Source: Pseudisothecium myosuroides
Lineage: Eukaryota; Streptophyta; Bryopsida; Hypnales; Lembophyllaceae
Length of the DNA stretch: 64,000 bases
Direction of reading: 5' to 3'
Assembly (NCBI GenBank): GCA_951799445.1
Contig: OX637297.1
Location: 1,364,001-1,428,000, forward strand
Under the pieces are notes generated by a model. That model saw only the letters and a program-made list of their open reading frames with translations, searched no databases and was not told the DNA's origin. How positions within the stretch are numbered: the stretch's first letter is position 1; each line of letters opens with the position of its first letter. A program made the translations under genes and the position numbers. Below, piece after piece: positions 1 to 9,889 of the stretch.

Positions 1-1071
1 TCCGCTTCATGCTGTAACTTCAAAACTTTACCTTTAGTTCTCCGCAGCACTCCTTCTTGTGAGGCCTTGGATTGCAATTCCGTTCTCTCTTTTCCAACAT
101 TGCCATAGTCTTCTGTTACAGCATGCAACTGTAATCCTACCAACTTTGTCAAGTCGATGAGGTATGTGATGTCTTTTTCACTTTTTGTACCGTCTCGTAC
201 AACACTGTCCATTTTGTACTGAGTCTTTCGAAGTTCTGCCGTAGGATCATTGAGAAGGTCGTCAATGCCTTCTGCCTTGTATAATTCCTTCTTGTTGGAG
301 CCGGTGATGTCGGCAATGGCCGCCAAACACAACGTAATCTTCTTGAACCATTTGCTCTGCTGATTTTTATTGGAAGTTCCTGCAAACTCTGCCCAACTTA
401 CAGGGTTTTTTCTATGCTTCTCCATGATGATCCCCCTAGCAAATCACTTTGCTTGAAAGATCTCGTAAATACACAAGTGGCAAAATTTGAAGAATACGAT
501 GAAGAACTTCTTCATCCTTGCATTCCGCATAACTGTACCCATCAGGGCATTTTTTTCTGGCGAAATTTCGCCAGATTCCAACTTCCTCTGACAGATTTCA
601 GCCACTATGCCTGGCTCCCTCCAAATATTCACCAACAAACGGAGGTCACAGAGGGACTCCACTGTTCATCTATAGTGCGAAAAAAAAGCCCTGGTACCCA
701 TATCTTCCATTTCTCCCCTTCGTTGGTCCAAAAACATCGCTCACATCTTTCTCAGCAAGATCGTGTGGAATTTTAAGTTTATGTGGGTTTTTACCGTGTT
801 TGGGTAAGCCATACTTGGTCTCAAACTCCTCCGTAGTAACAGCTCGAGGAGGAGGATGCTTCTTCAGAGAAGCCAACTTCTCTAATTCCTTCTCCAAAGG
901 ACTCTGCTCCACCTTCACGTCTACAGTATCGTCGGCCTCTGGCGAGGTAGCGAAAATATCCTCCATAGTGAATTTGTCGTTGCTGAAAACACTAATGCTA
1001 CAGTGCTCATCTTCCCCTGAAAAAAGACGGCTCCGAACCACCCACTCGTCGTCGAACGTCATCGTCTTCAA
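1..1071 (-). pseudogene. Broken copy of the coiled-coil/zinc-finger gene (5' part)
   Basis: The start at 1071 gives a peptide almost identical to the N-terminus of the intact gene at 50296-52345, including the element TTEEFETKYGLPKHGKNPHK. The copy is interrupted by a MITE at 543-693 and frameshifted by a 14-bp deletion near 454 relative to block E. Bases 1-400 still resemble the central part of the intact protein in another phase. The coiled coil and zinc finger would lie beyond the left edge. It cannot encode the full protein, and its function is unknown. Confidence 0.8.
543..693. mobile_element. hAT-type MITE, 151 bp
   Basis: The insert begins CAGGGCATTTTTTTC and ends in the inverted form GAAAAAAAAGCCCTG. 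It is flanked by a perfect 8-bp duplication, GTACCCAT (535-542 and 694-701). The corresponding site in block E (near 51968) is empty and reads GTATCCAT. Terminal CAGGG and an 8-bp target duplication are typical of hAT elements. It is too short to encode a transposase, so it is non-autonomous. Confidence 0.9.
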
Positions 1072-1139
1072 CGACTACCAAAAAAAGGTCAAAAAAAGTC
1101 GTTGTAAACAAATATGTCCGCAAACTCGTAAAAAATGTA

Positions 1140-1600
1140 TCTAAAAAGTACAAAATGTACTTAAACAATGTATGTATTGTTCAATGACTGTACTATTGAA
1201 CTCTCTCGTCTTGTTTCAAGGAAAACCATGTACCCTGCTCAGGACAATGTAGACTCTCGAAATTGTACGAAAACCATTGTGTACCTAACGACGGAAATGT
1301 TGTATTGAAACATTGTACATATTGCACAGTGATTGTACCTAATGAACTCCATGGAGGCATGTTGTATGTAACAAGTAACAACGTAACGGCTATATTAAAA
1401 GATTGTGCATATTGTACTTTGATTATACCCAATGAACTCCGTAAACAATGCCTGCACTCTGTAATCAAGGTGTGCTGAATCTAACAACGTACACACGGTA
1501 CTAAAACATTGTACATATTGTACAGTAATTGTTGCCACTGAACGCCGTGAAAGAGACGTGTTGTAAATCAACCGCGAAAAAAATGTAATCGGCAAATGAA
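1140..1600. other. GTACA/TGTAC-rich non-coding stretch
   Basis: This stretch lies upstream of the minus-strand gene. It is packed with short variants of TTGTACA and GTACAAAATG, including repeated forms of ACATTGTACATATTGTAC. The same stretch occurs at 52410-52860. Similar words recur in every DNA-element block of the window but are sparse in the LTRs and CACTA element. They may be internal transposase or host-factor binding repeats. Short ORFs here differ between copies and are not convincing. Confidence 0.6.
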
Positions 1601-2607
1601 CACCGTAGGTGAGCCTTGCATTGAGCATAAATCTAATATCGCATATTGTAAACAAAAGCAGTCGTTCTAAACAAGACAAGTGTTCTAATCTAAAGTACCG
1701 TAAACAAGAAATGCGTTTTCAAACAAACTGGGCAGAAATCAACCTTTGCGGAAATCGACCTCGGTGTGTTCAGCGTCCCTCCTTGCTACGCTCCCACAAA
1801 TCTACAAACTGTGAGGTCGATTTCTTCAACTTCCATTCACTGCAAATTCAAAGCAAGTAGACACAACTAGACACAACTAGACACATCTAGACAAGATTAG
1901 GATACCGCTCCATTTTTTCGAATGTGCACCTAGGAGAGAATGTCGCTGCAAAAGCACAGCGTAAAACTTGGAAGTTGCAGGTGAATCCCGATTTAGATGA
2001 TACGTGGTGGACGGCTATTGGTATATGCTGTACAACAGGTACTCACAGTACGCTCCATGTACGATGGGCGAACCCTAGAGGTTGTCACGGGGTTCAGGCT
2101 AAAAAATCTCTGATAGAGAAAACTGGAACCAAAACGTCATTTACACCAAAATGAAATGTTGGCCCATATCAATGAAAAGGTCTTCTCATAGATTCTGAAA
2201 TTTAAAATGAAAAAAACACATTTTAAAGTCAAAATTTGGGCCTTGTACCAAAATCACACATTTGTAAGGATATTTTCTTATTCTCTTTCCCAAATCCTAA
2301 TGAAATGCCAAAACATTGTACCTAAACATTAGAACATTGAATGTAGCTCTTTGCATTGCAAGAGTGAACCCCTAAACTTGACACAATAAGTACAACAATG
2401 CTAAAGCTGAATCTGTGACGGTACAAACATTTTATATTTGTATTCTTTATAATGAAAGTCACTTTTTGTTATGCAATTTTCAATGTACCCGAGACATAAG
2501 ACTTCACCTTATTTTTTTTTTCTCAAAAAAACGACCATAACTATAGTAAAATTGACTCTAAACTTTCATCCTGTGCAGAAATTCTGCCGTGACTATGATT
2601 TTGGACA
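1601..2607. other. Non-coding part of block A
   Basis: It holds a degenerate remnant of the 42-bp minisatellite seen in block E, a 10-bp tandem repeat (1858-1897), and a short ORF at 1924-2154 whose differences from block E are mostly amino-acid changing. No gene or RNA is supported. Confidence 0.5.
1858..1897. repeat. 10-bp tandem repeat GACACAACTA
   Basis: About three to four units are visible here. Block E (53222-53270) has about one more unit, so copy number has changed since the two blocks separated. Confidence 0.8.
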
Positions 2608-2627
2608 ACCGTAGTGTGCTTTCACCC
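2608..2627 (+). repeat. Right terminus of block A
   Basis: The sequence ACCGTAGTGTGCTTTCACCC ends the block A/E similarity. The same 20-mer with two variable bases ends block B/C (21807-21826) and block E (53990-54009). Read inward on the other strand it begins GGGTGA. It is a likely terminal inverted repeat; I did not find a partner left end in the window. Confidence 0.7.
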
Positions 2628-3507
2628 CTCAACATCTAACTCTTCTTTGACCCTCTCCAGATCCTCAATGATCCTTCCCAACGAGTCATCCCGGGGAACT
2701 TCCGATTTCGGGGATTCCCGACTCTCACTCTTGAATCCTTTCTTCTTCTCTGAGGCTGGAACTTTCTCTGGGTTTCCTCTTTCTTCTCTGACGATTCTCT
2801 CTCTGACTTCTCGTCTTTCTCTTCCTCTTCCTCTTCTTCTCCCTTTGGAGTGATATTCAGTTTCATGAGCGTGGCAGCAGCCTTATAGGCAATCCTCTCA
2901 GGACCTCTCAGGGTTCCTAAGAACTCATAAATGGTCCTATCGCGGTTGCCTTGGTATTTCCTAAAGATAAGACCATCTTTGCTACTCTCTCTTTCACAAT
3001 ACCAGCCCAGAACACTTTCCTTTCTCCACTCAGTGCCCCAAATATCGTATTGGCCCAAGTTACTGTAATCCGGATTGGCCGCTCCGGATACAGGATCGGG
3101 AGTAGGAACTCTAGCAACCTTTTCTCTCTTGCATCCTTGCAGTCTGATACGGTGTATCCATCATTGCTGTGAGGAGCTTCAGAGAACTTACCCTCATAAA
3201 ACTTGAGCGTTCGGGAAGCCATACCCTCTCCTGGACGAGGAAAATCGTAAACCCGTTTCCAGGTATTGATAGTCCAACTGCTAGGAAGCGCCCGGGAAGT
3301 CTTGTCCCACTCATTCGACTAGTCCCTCGTCAGCTCCCGGATCATGTCCTCGTTCCTCAGCTTCCAGGGTCGGCGTAGAAAACCCGCGCATCCCATTTGA
3401 CTCAGGTCCTCCTCCAATTGTTTTCGGTAACCAGGGTCTTTCGGGATAATCGGGAGAACGTTCTTGAACTTCAGGGTGGCAGCTCTGCTTCCTTCGCCCT
3501 TTACCAT
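2628..3507 (-). pseudogene. ORF-X fragment in LTR-2
   Basis: Segments in different frames align with the complete ORF-X at 7465-9363. At 3319-3507 is the N-terminal block with LEEDL..MGC....RPW. At 2917-3222 is the core with LLEFLLPILYPERP and ANTIFGALSGER. At 2630-2920 is an acidic and charged stretch. Stops and frameshifts separate these pieces, and the C-terminal half is missing at the block A junction. Confidence 0.75.
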
Positions 3508-4177
3508 TGCACTCTAAAGTTCTACCAATCGCTCTCAAAAACAATCCTCACACAGTCCCTCACTAATGCAAAACTATAGATTTTTCGACCCATCACTAGT
3601 CTTTATCTCTCTCCCGGGTCCAGAAACTCAGAGCTCTCTCTTTCTCCTCGCAACCTGACTCACCACAAAACCACTTCGAGCGCTCCAAGGTTTCTACAAC
3701 TCTCAGAATGAGAAGTGCGAGCAGAAACGCCGACCCCGAGGTCTTCTCCCGTCCAGCCGTTTTCTAGCCGTTAGGGTTTCCCGTTTCCGCCGGAATCCCG
3801 GAAGATTGTAACCGTTAAACGGTCTTCCTTATCTTTCGGTAGAGCCGTTGGATCGCAGAATTGCCCTAACGGCTTCCTCTAGGATCTCCGGTATCCTCTG
3901 GTATCCTCCGGTACATGTTCATACCCGGCCCCAGTATATTGAACAAGTCTAGATTTAATCCCCGGTTCCGTATCCGGTTCAGACATCTGGTAAAATCAGG
4001 AAATTCTAATTCCCTTTATTAACCTATTTATCTATTTACGATTATCCTATACTGGAGAAATCTTAATTTTGGTAAAACTCGTATTTAAGCCTTGCGAAAA
4101 GCTAAAAATTTTACCATTTCTCACTCCTTTCATATTACTAGCCAACTAACCTTATCCTTATATTTTGTGCTCCCACA
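2628..4177 (-). mobile_element. LTR-2, truncated by block A
   Basis: Read on the minus strand, the LTR begins TGTGGGAGCAC at 4177, like LTR-1 (9815) and LTR-3 (50248). It continues through a promoter region and the N-terminal half of ORF-X, and stops at the block A terminus. The missing 3' half should lie left of block A, outside the window. Base composition includes the frequent CCGG words of this LTR family. Confidence 0.75.
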
Positions 4178-4339
4178 GTGTTTTATGTGGAATGTAGGGC
4201 GAAGAGGCAGAGACCTGAAGGCACATCTGAAGACTTAAACCCTAAACCACAGGCTAAGAAGTCGAAATCCAAGAGACCCAAAGTGAGCAAATCAGCACCA
4301 ATCAATTGGGCCTCGAGGCCACCTCCTCACCCTTTATAA
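4178..4339 (+). pseudogene. Basic, nuclear-localization-like exon fragment
   Basis: An open frame starts right at the LTR-2 boundary, so its 5' part is probably cut off by the LTR. It ends at TAA (4337-4339). The peptide is rich in Lys, Pro and Ser, with a cluster like AKKSKSKRPKVSK, and ends WASRPPPHPL. It lies 87 bp upstream of the first recognised SET-gene exon on the same strand. It could be an upstream exon of that gene or an unrelated remnant. Confidence 0.35.
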
Positions 4340-4425
4340 TGTTTAATTTACATTTCCTTTACTCTAGAATATTAGATCTGTTATTATGAGCTAAAATGTT
4401 TTTGAGGGTGTATTTCTGTCCCTAG

Positions 4426-5725
4426 GAACACTTTTGGTATGATGCACGCGACTTGTCCAACGGACTAGAAAGAGTTCCAATCACGATATGTGTGCTAAGT
4501 GTGGAATTCTGTGCTTTAGAAGAATATACTTACTGTCCTCAGTCCACACTATCTGCAGTTGCATCTCTGAATCTGGCTGAAGTGAACGCTGATTTCTCTG
4601 CTATTTGCCAATGTGGTGAGCGTACTTGTCATGGGCATGCATGTCGTTGTGGGGGGAAAAACCTTTTTTGTTTGGCGTACGACAAACGAGGTCGTTTACG
4701 AAGATCCATCCTAAACCAGCATGTAAGTTTTTCATGAATTGAAAGGGCGCTGCTAATTTCGTCGCACTATACATGTTTTTTCTCTGCCTTTACAGTCATA
4801 CAATGTATCTTGTGTACAATTATTGTACTGATTTGTACAATTGATATTGATTGTGTACTCATTTGTTCAATTGGTACTGTCCGTGTACTGATTTGTACAG
4901 GTATTGTCGGAAGAGAAGTCATTTTGCAATTTACAATGTTGTGAGGAGCAAGGTTTTGCTTGCCCTGGTCATACCAATAGGGTTTATGTTCAAGAATGCA
5001 ACGACTCTTGCAGCTGCGGTACTTCCTATGGCAACAGAGTAGTTCAGAAGGGATTGCGCATTCCCATTGAGGTTTTCTGGGCTGGGGACTGCGGACGAAG
5101 AAGAAAATCTGCAAGGGGACTTTTTTCTCTTTTAATATGCAGGAGAGATCGTTACAAATACTGAGCTCATGCAACGTAGGGTTTTTTCAAGATTGGGGAA
5201 ATCGGAGGCTTTCACGCTAGCACTTGACGCTGATTGGAAATTTGAGCAAGCGGCGACCGATGATGTGGCATTGTGCATAGACAGCACTTTTTGTAGAAAT
5301 GTCAGTAGATATCTAAACCACAAGTATTTGCCAAAAATTGTACTTTATGATTCCGAACTACTTTTGTGTTGTGACGCATATTGTACAAATTGAAGGCTGA
5401 TTGTACTTGTGTTGCTGCGAATCTCATTATATGTAGTCGCTTGTCTCCAAGATGTGAAGACGCCAACCTCATTGATGTGCCCGTCAAAATGAGCTGCTCG
5501 GACCCAAGACTCTACCGTGTTGCAATCTTTGCACAAATAGACATTCCACCAATGGAAGAATTGAATTGGGATTATGGTTGTAGCTTCAAAATGCCAGAAG
5601 TCAAGGCTGTAGATGCTGTAATTCCCTTCCATTGTAAGTGTGGTAGCACTCACTGCCGTGACACAGTAATTGACGATCACTCAATTCATCCCATCACCAA
5701 TCGCTTTCCGTCACCTGCAAACTGA
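4426..5725 (+). pseudogene. SET-domain histone lysine methyltransferase-like gene, one frameshift
   Basis: Three exons are visible: 4426-4722 (donor CAT|GTAAGT), 4901-5323 (acceptor TTTGTACAG) and 5452-5725. They spell pre-SET, SET and post-SET regions. Pre-SET features are the start DLSNGLERVPI, a Cys-rich run and the NRVVQKGLRIPIEVF segment. SET features are AGEIVTNTEL, NVSRYLNHK then CEDANL across the second intron, and EELNWDYG. Post-SET is CKCGSTHC. Known proteins of this kind (SUVR/SUV39 class) methylate histone H3 lysine using SAM. A one-base shift near 5137 separates ARGLFSLL from YAGEIVTN, so this copy cannot make the full domain unless it is a sequencing error. GTACA words fill the introns, tying it to the surrounding DNA element as probable captured cargo. 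Confidence 0.75.
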
Positions 5726-6224
5726 TGCCGTAGGCTGCATTGTGGAGTATCTACTTTGGTGGATTTCTGAATGAATTAACCAATGTTGGGTGGCTATCTG
5801 ACATTTTTGAATCTACTGTTGCAATGTAATGTTCACAGCAGTCTCATATGTCTGGGTAACCGCCGAAAACATGTTAATATTCGTGGTACTTTTGGAAGGC
5901 ATCAACGTTGAAAGACAAGACGTTCTATACCAACAATAAGCCAGTTAATAACAAGGGGTGCTCACAGAAGGCATCATGTTTAGTTTTATACATCTTTGCA
6001 GAGTTTGTAGATTTTGTACAGAATTGTACGTAGTATATGGTATATGCATGCGTTGCAAAGTACCGTGACAACACAGACCTGTGGACAACGTGTATTTACG
6101 TACTCCGAGTAAATATTTTTAGAAGCGAAGCAAGTTTACTGATGAATTACAAACATACATGCACTCTACAAACTAACTCTGCAACAACTTCCTTAAGAAT
6201 GTACTTAAACAAAACAAAACCACC
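5726..6224. repeat. 3' flank unit, first copy
   Basis: From about 5860 this non-coding stretch matches 9890-10239: shared tracts include AAGCCAGTTAA, AACGTGTATTTAC and ATTACAAACATACATGCA. It contains several GTACA words. In both copies it lies immediately downstream of the C-terminus of the minus-strand 135-aa ORF family, so the two form a tandem duplication. Bases 5726-5860 show nothing recognisable. Confidence 0.65.
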
Positions 6225-6322
6225 CTACAATCGATTGTTCGCTCTCGTCTTCATAGCCCAGACATCCCGTATTATAGCCTCCATTTTCTGTTTCTGTGTA
6301 GCTGATACAGGATTCATAGTAA
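6225..6322 (-). pseudogene. C-terminal exon fragment of the 135-aa ORF family
   Basis: The minus frame reads NPVSATQKQKMEAIIRD and ends at the TAG at 6225-6227. It aligns with the end of the ORF at 10240-10647 (YTPEQQQLVDAVVRDAKAR). The frame continues on the other side of LTR-1 at 9816, so the LTR is an insertion within it. Confidence 0.65.
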
Positions 6323-7464
6323 TGTGGTAATTGTCGTACGCGTAATCTAGGTGTAAGTATCTTTAACCACAAAAACGTGCTAAGATGACACAAGTTATCG
6401 TCCCAGGAGATTCCAGACGTTGCTTCAAAATTAGTTTCTCGAGACCTCTAAGTTTCCGGACTTTGACCACCTTGAGAGGGGTCCTTTCAACACACAAACA
6501 CTTTTCCGGAACTACTTCCTTTCCGGATTCTCTTCCGGATCCGGCCCTATCCAATATTCCGGTTCCGTCTTTCTAACAAGTTGGTTTTCGATACCTCTGT
6601 TTTACCCTCAGAGGGTTCCTTACTTGCTCTTTCCGAGGGGTAGGGAACTGCACCACTCCGTATCTGACATAAACTCTAATAACATAAAACAAAACACAAC
6701 CCAAGAATAAATCTAGTTGAGTAAACAGGGTGGCCTCCTCACAACATTCCGGATGGCCTATCCGGAAAGCTGGTCACACAGGGTAGCGTTAGGTTCTCCT
6801 TACTACAACGACGGATACCGGACTTCCGGAACTAAGGGAATGACTTCCTAGCTCTCGACCGCTCATGAGGTTGACTAGCCTTCCGGACGGGTGGAAATAT
6901 TCCTCTGGCGGTTGCCTATCTCCGCACGGAACCGCCCCTGCGAATTCCGGACTAGCTTCCGGACCACTCCTTGGTCTCCACCGGATTACCGTACCAGCGT
7001 TTTAAAGGCGCCACTTTCTCACTGCGCAAGTCTAAAAACTCATCTGCAAGACACACTTAGCCTAATCCGGCAGTCCACAAATCCGGACTCCTCCCCCTTG
7101 CACACTCTCACTTACACATCCACACAAGTGACTATAGACGCGATACGCAAGAGAATAATCCAACGAGTGCTTTCCTGAATGCTTTAGATTAAATGAACAA
7201 GGAAAAAGGAATGACAGGCCAACAAACCGGCCTGCCCTTAAAAACCCACAAAAAGGCAGCCCAAACGGCCACCAGAAAACCGGCCAACGGCCAACTAAAA
7301 AGCAAAAAAAACAACGGCCCTGAAGACCGTTCCGGGAAAACTGCAAAACCGTTTAACTCCTAAAAGTCCGGAACTACTGGGCCTACATCCGGAAAATCCG
7401 GTTCCGGAACTACCATCCTGGTAAGAATCCTAACTACAATTACTGCTACTGCTACCCTAGATAG

Positions 7465-9363
7465 TCATTTATTTCTCTTAGCCTTCTTTACAGACGTGCC
7501 ACCCTGAGCTGGCGATCCACCTGTCTTCTGGGGTGGGGTGTTCTTCGTCTTCGACCTGGTCCGGGGAGGCTGCAACTCTTCCTCCTCCGATTGAGTCGTA
7601 TCCCCCTCTTCCGATTTCGGGTCCGTCTCGCTCAGTAGCCGTCGTCCCCTTGGTTTCGGAACAGTAAGATCGATGAGCTGGGACGGTGGCGGTGTCTGGA
7701 GAAAGGGCTGGAGCATGTGGGTGAAACTCACCGGATCCGTCCGGGCTGGATTCAACACCGTTCCGGGTAAAGCTGGTTCCCGGAAAGTAGAACCCACCGG
7801 TCTGTCGGGGAACAGATTTGCTACGGACGCAGTTCTTCCAACTGGGACGCCTAAGACAACATCTTTTACTGGAGTGGAGGCCGCAAACTGCTTCACCAGC
7901 GACCTCCTCTTCTGTGCCGATGCTGTTCCGGCTTGCGACGTTCCGGCGATTGTCTTGCTCTTTGCCGGAGAAGGCTGGTTCTGTGCCCCTCCTTCTTGGA
8001 GATCCTGACCTAGGTCAAAAAGGCCTTGGTCTAACCCCTCAAGCGGATCCAAGTTTCCCAACAGTTGCCGGACTTCCTTGAGCATTCCCTCAATCCGGAC
8101 TTCAAAATCCACAAGGATGCTCACCACCTTCGATCCCGCCACGTGACCATCCTTCACCATGTGATTATTCCAGAGTGTAGCTCTGGCAAGAATATCTGCC
8201 GGAGTGTCAAACAGACTTCTGACATTCCGGACCAGATCGAGGGCTTCTCCCTCTTTTGTTTCAGCGGCCATCCTCTCCTTCTCCGACCACGCAGCTTGTT
8301 CTCGAAACCGGTCCCGTTCTTGCTCCAAGGTTAGAATCCGGTCCTCCAGCTGCTTCACCGCTTCCGGATCTGGCCTTTCCGTCAGCGCCATGAGGATTTG
8401 GGTTTCTTCCTTCACACCCAATTTCTCGCACATTTGCCGGATCAGCGCCGACATCCGCTCATTCTGTGCCCGGGTAGCTAACAGCCATTTGATGGTGGCC
8501 TCTAGCTGATCTGTTTCCGGAAGTGGTTCTCGGGGCTTCTCTTCCTCCTCGGCTTCTTGCTTCCCCCGCGCACCCCGATCAGTCGATTTCCGGCGCGTCC
8601 CTCCAACGTTTGGTGATGTCTGCTCCGGTTCTGGTTCCTCTTCTTCCGGCTCGAGCTCATCCGGTTCATCTTCTGCGGGAAGTCCATACCTCAACAAATT
8701 CTCGCCCTTCCGGTATATGGTCATTTCCGGTCCGGCCAGTGCATCCTCGGAGTGATACAGATGAAAAAGATAGGGGCTAATCGGACTTGACTTCTTGTTC
8801 GCGATATTGACCGCTAACTTTTCCACTACGGAGTGAATGATCACTCCCCAGCTGACCGGCCTGGGAGCCGGATTCTCTCTATCTCCCAGCACTCCGAAAA
8901 TGGTGTTTGCCACGGTCATTGTAATCCGGGTGGGCTTTTCCGGATACAAGATAGGGATGAGGAATGCTAACAACTGCCCATCCCGTGGACTCTTACAATC
9001 ACTCGCGGTGTTTCCCTCCTTGGAATCCGCATGACTCCGGAATACCTCCACGGCGTAAGTATCCGTCCGGGACGCCATTCCAGAACCCCTACTCGGCGTA
9101 AAGTATGCCTTCGCCCACAATTCCGGAGTCCAGGCCCTAGATCGACCCCTAATCGTCAAATCGAACTGATTACCTACTCCGGAAACCAGCTCATCAATCA
9201 TCTCTTCACTCCGGACGTTCCATGGACGTTTTACCAATCCTAAACACCCCATGATTTCTAGGTCCTCTTCTAACTCCTTCAGGCACTCCGGATCCGATGG
9301 GACAACCGGACGTACGCCCCGGGCTGTCACTACCGACCTCCGGGATCGACTCGCTTCCGCCAT
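7465..9363 (-). CDS. ORF-X, LTR-encoded coiled-coil protein of unknown function (632 aa)
   Basis: This is the only uninterrupted copy of a protein family found at six or more places here. I use the ATG at 9363 (MAEASRS) because the LTR-3 copy starts at the matching place (MAESSN); the 37 upstream codons are leader. By residue: about 15-60, TARGVRPVVPS, LEEDL and RPW; about 110-200, LLAFLIPILYPEKP, ITMTVANTIFGVL, and SPYLFHLYH; about 225-290, acidic and proline-rich; about 290-370, coiled coil; about 375-435, a block conserved in every copy (DTPADILARATLW..., SILVDFEVRIEGML); the end is Ser/Pro-rich and basic (KKAKRNK). There is no protease, RT or zinc knuckle. Extra ORFs upstream of gag are known in Ogre/Tat elements, but this one lies within the LTR. 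Function unknown. Confidence 0.75.
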   Translation of the reverse strand: MAEASRSRRSVVTARGVRPVVPSDPECLKELEEDLEIMGCLGLVKRPWNVRSEEMIDELVSGVGNQFDLTIRGRSRAWTPELWAKAYFTPSRGSGMASRTDTYAVEVFRSHADSKEGNTASDCKSPRDGQLLAFLIPILYPEKPTRITMTVANTIFGVLGDRENPAPRPVSWGVIIHSVVEKLAVNIANKKSSPISPYLFHLYHSEDALAGPEMTIYRKGENLLRYGLPAEDEPDELEPEEEEPEPEQTSPNVGGTRRKSTDRGARGKQEAEEEEKPREPLPETDQLEATIKWLLATRAQNERMSALIRQMCEKLGVKEETQILMALTERPDPEAVKQLEDRILTLEQERDRFREQAAWSEKERMAAETKEGEALDLVRNVRSLFDTPADILARATLWNNHMVKDGHVAGSKVVSILVDFEVRIEGMLKEVRQLLGNLDPLEGLDQGLFDLGQDLQEGGAQNQPSPAKSKTIAGTSQAGTASAQKRRSLVKQFAASTPVKDVVLGVPVGRTASVANLFPDRPVGSTFREPALPGTVLNPARTDPVSFTHMLQPFLQTPPPSQLIDLTVPKPRGRRLLSETDPKSEEGDTTQSEEEELQPPRTRSKTKNTPPQKTGGSPAQGGTSVKKAKRNK

Positions 9364-9530
9364 CTCACCGACTGCTAGGACAATCCGGTGCAATCGGCAC
9401 CTTCCTCCCTTTCTCTCCCTAACACGCCCTAACTCACCACTCTTTCTCTCTTCTAACGCACCGTGGAAGAACACGGGTAAAAGAGACTGAATGAGGCTGG
9501 CGGTGGGGTTTAAGTACCTGTCGGAACCCT
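9364..9530 (-). promoter_or_regulatory. Leader and TATA-like site for ORF-X
   Basis: On the minus strand a TATA-like TACTTAAACCCC (about 9508-9519) precedes the ORF-X start by about 150 bp. LTR-3 (about 35738) and LTR-4 (about 63941) have GGGTACTTAAG at the equivalent place. The leader contains GGTGCCGATTGCAC in both LTR-1 and LTR-3. Conservation of this short segment in diverged copies supports a real promoter and leader. Confidence 0.5.
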
Positions 9531-9815
9531 AAGTTCCCGCCGCCAAAAACGTTCCCGTAAGTTCCCTAGCCGGAACCTAGGCGGTAGGTCCCTACGATCC
9601 GGAACTTTCTGGAACTTTTCGGAACTTTCCGGCTACGGCTTCCGGCAGCCTGCGTAACCTATTTAGAGTTTTATCCTTTCTACTTAGAAACTAATTTCTA
9701 TTTTTAATATCTAAGTCCTAACTTGGTATTTAAATACAAAAATTGAAAAAGTTCTGCTACTTTTATCTCCACTAAATTGCTAATTGGGACTTTCCGGATG
9801 ATACGTACTCCCACA

Positions 9816-9889
9816 GTAATGCTTGGTGTTGTCGTTTTCGTCACAACAGCACCCCATATCGGTGATGGATTTGGAACATTTTGTTTAGA
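9816..9889 (-). pseudogene. Other half of the exon split by LTR-1
   Basis: The minus frame reads NPSPIWGAVVTKTTTPSIT and joins directly to MNPVSATQKQ at 6322 when LTR-1 is removed. It resembles the ERYFPVIWDPYTPEQ part of the ORF at 10240-10647. Its upstream boundary is unclear because the second copy of the 3' flank unit starts about here. Confidence 0.5.

Larger units (their letters stand above)
1..2627. repeat. Block A: right end of a GTACA-rich DNA element
   Basis: This stretch is repeated nearly base for base at 51420-54009 (block E), in the same orientation. It runs from the window edge to a sharp end at 2627, where similarity stops and a retrotransposon LTR begins. It holds the 5' part of a minus-strand coiled-coil/zinc-finger gene, then about 1.5 kb of non-coding DNA. 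Differences from block E include a 151-bp MITE insertion, a 14-bp deletion near 454, fewer 42-bp minisatellite units near 1630-1705 and scattered substitutions. It reads as a DNA transposon copy whose left end lies outside the window. Confidence 0.8.
6323..9815 (-). mobile_element. LTR-1: solo LTR, 3,493 bp, encoding ORF-X
   Basis: Read on the minus strand the element begins TGTGGGAGTACG (9815) and ends ATTACCACA (6323). It is flanked by GTAA on both sides (6319-6322 and 9816-9819). Deleting it fuses two minus-strand half-exons in frame, which marks precise insertion ends. Its 3' part resembles the DNA just before the PBS at 24582 (shared GTCATCTTAG and GTTTTTGT tracts), so the unit is an LTR and not an entire element. 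Order on the minus strand: upstream region with a TATA-like site, leader, ORF-X, a second TATA-like site (about 7235), then about 900 bp. The solo state implies LTR-LTR recombination. Confidence 0.8.

Noticed and set aside
1263..1478. Cys/Tyr-rich 71-aa ORF, also at 52537-52752
   Set aside because: It is translation of the TTGTACATATTGTAC repeat array; the repeat explains the composition.
2628..3507. Reading ORF-X as a host gene of unknown function
   Set aside because: Its recurrence with the same LTR ends and promoter at many places shows it is element-encoded.
7673..9034. Long plus-strand open frames opposite ORF-X
   Set aside because: They mirror the minus-strand ORF-X codons and show no motif; ORF-X is conserved in other copies while these are not.
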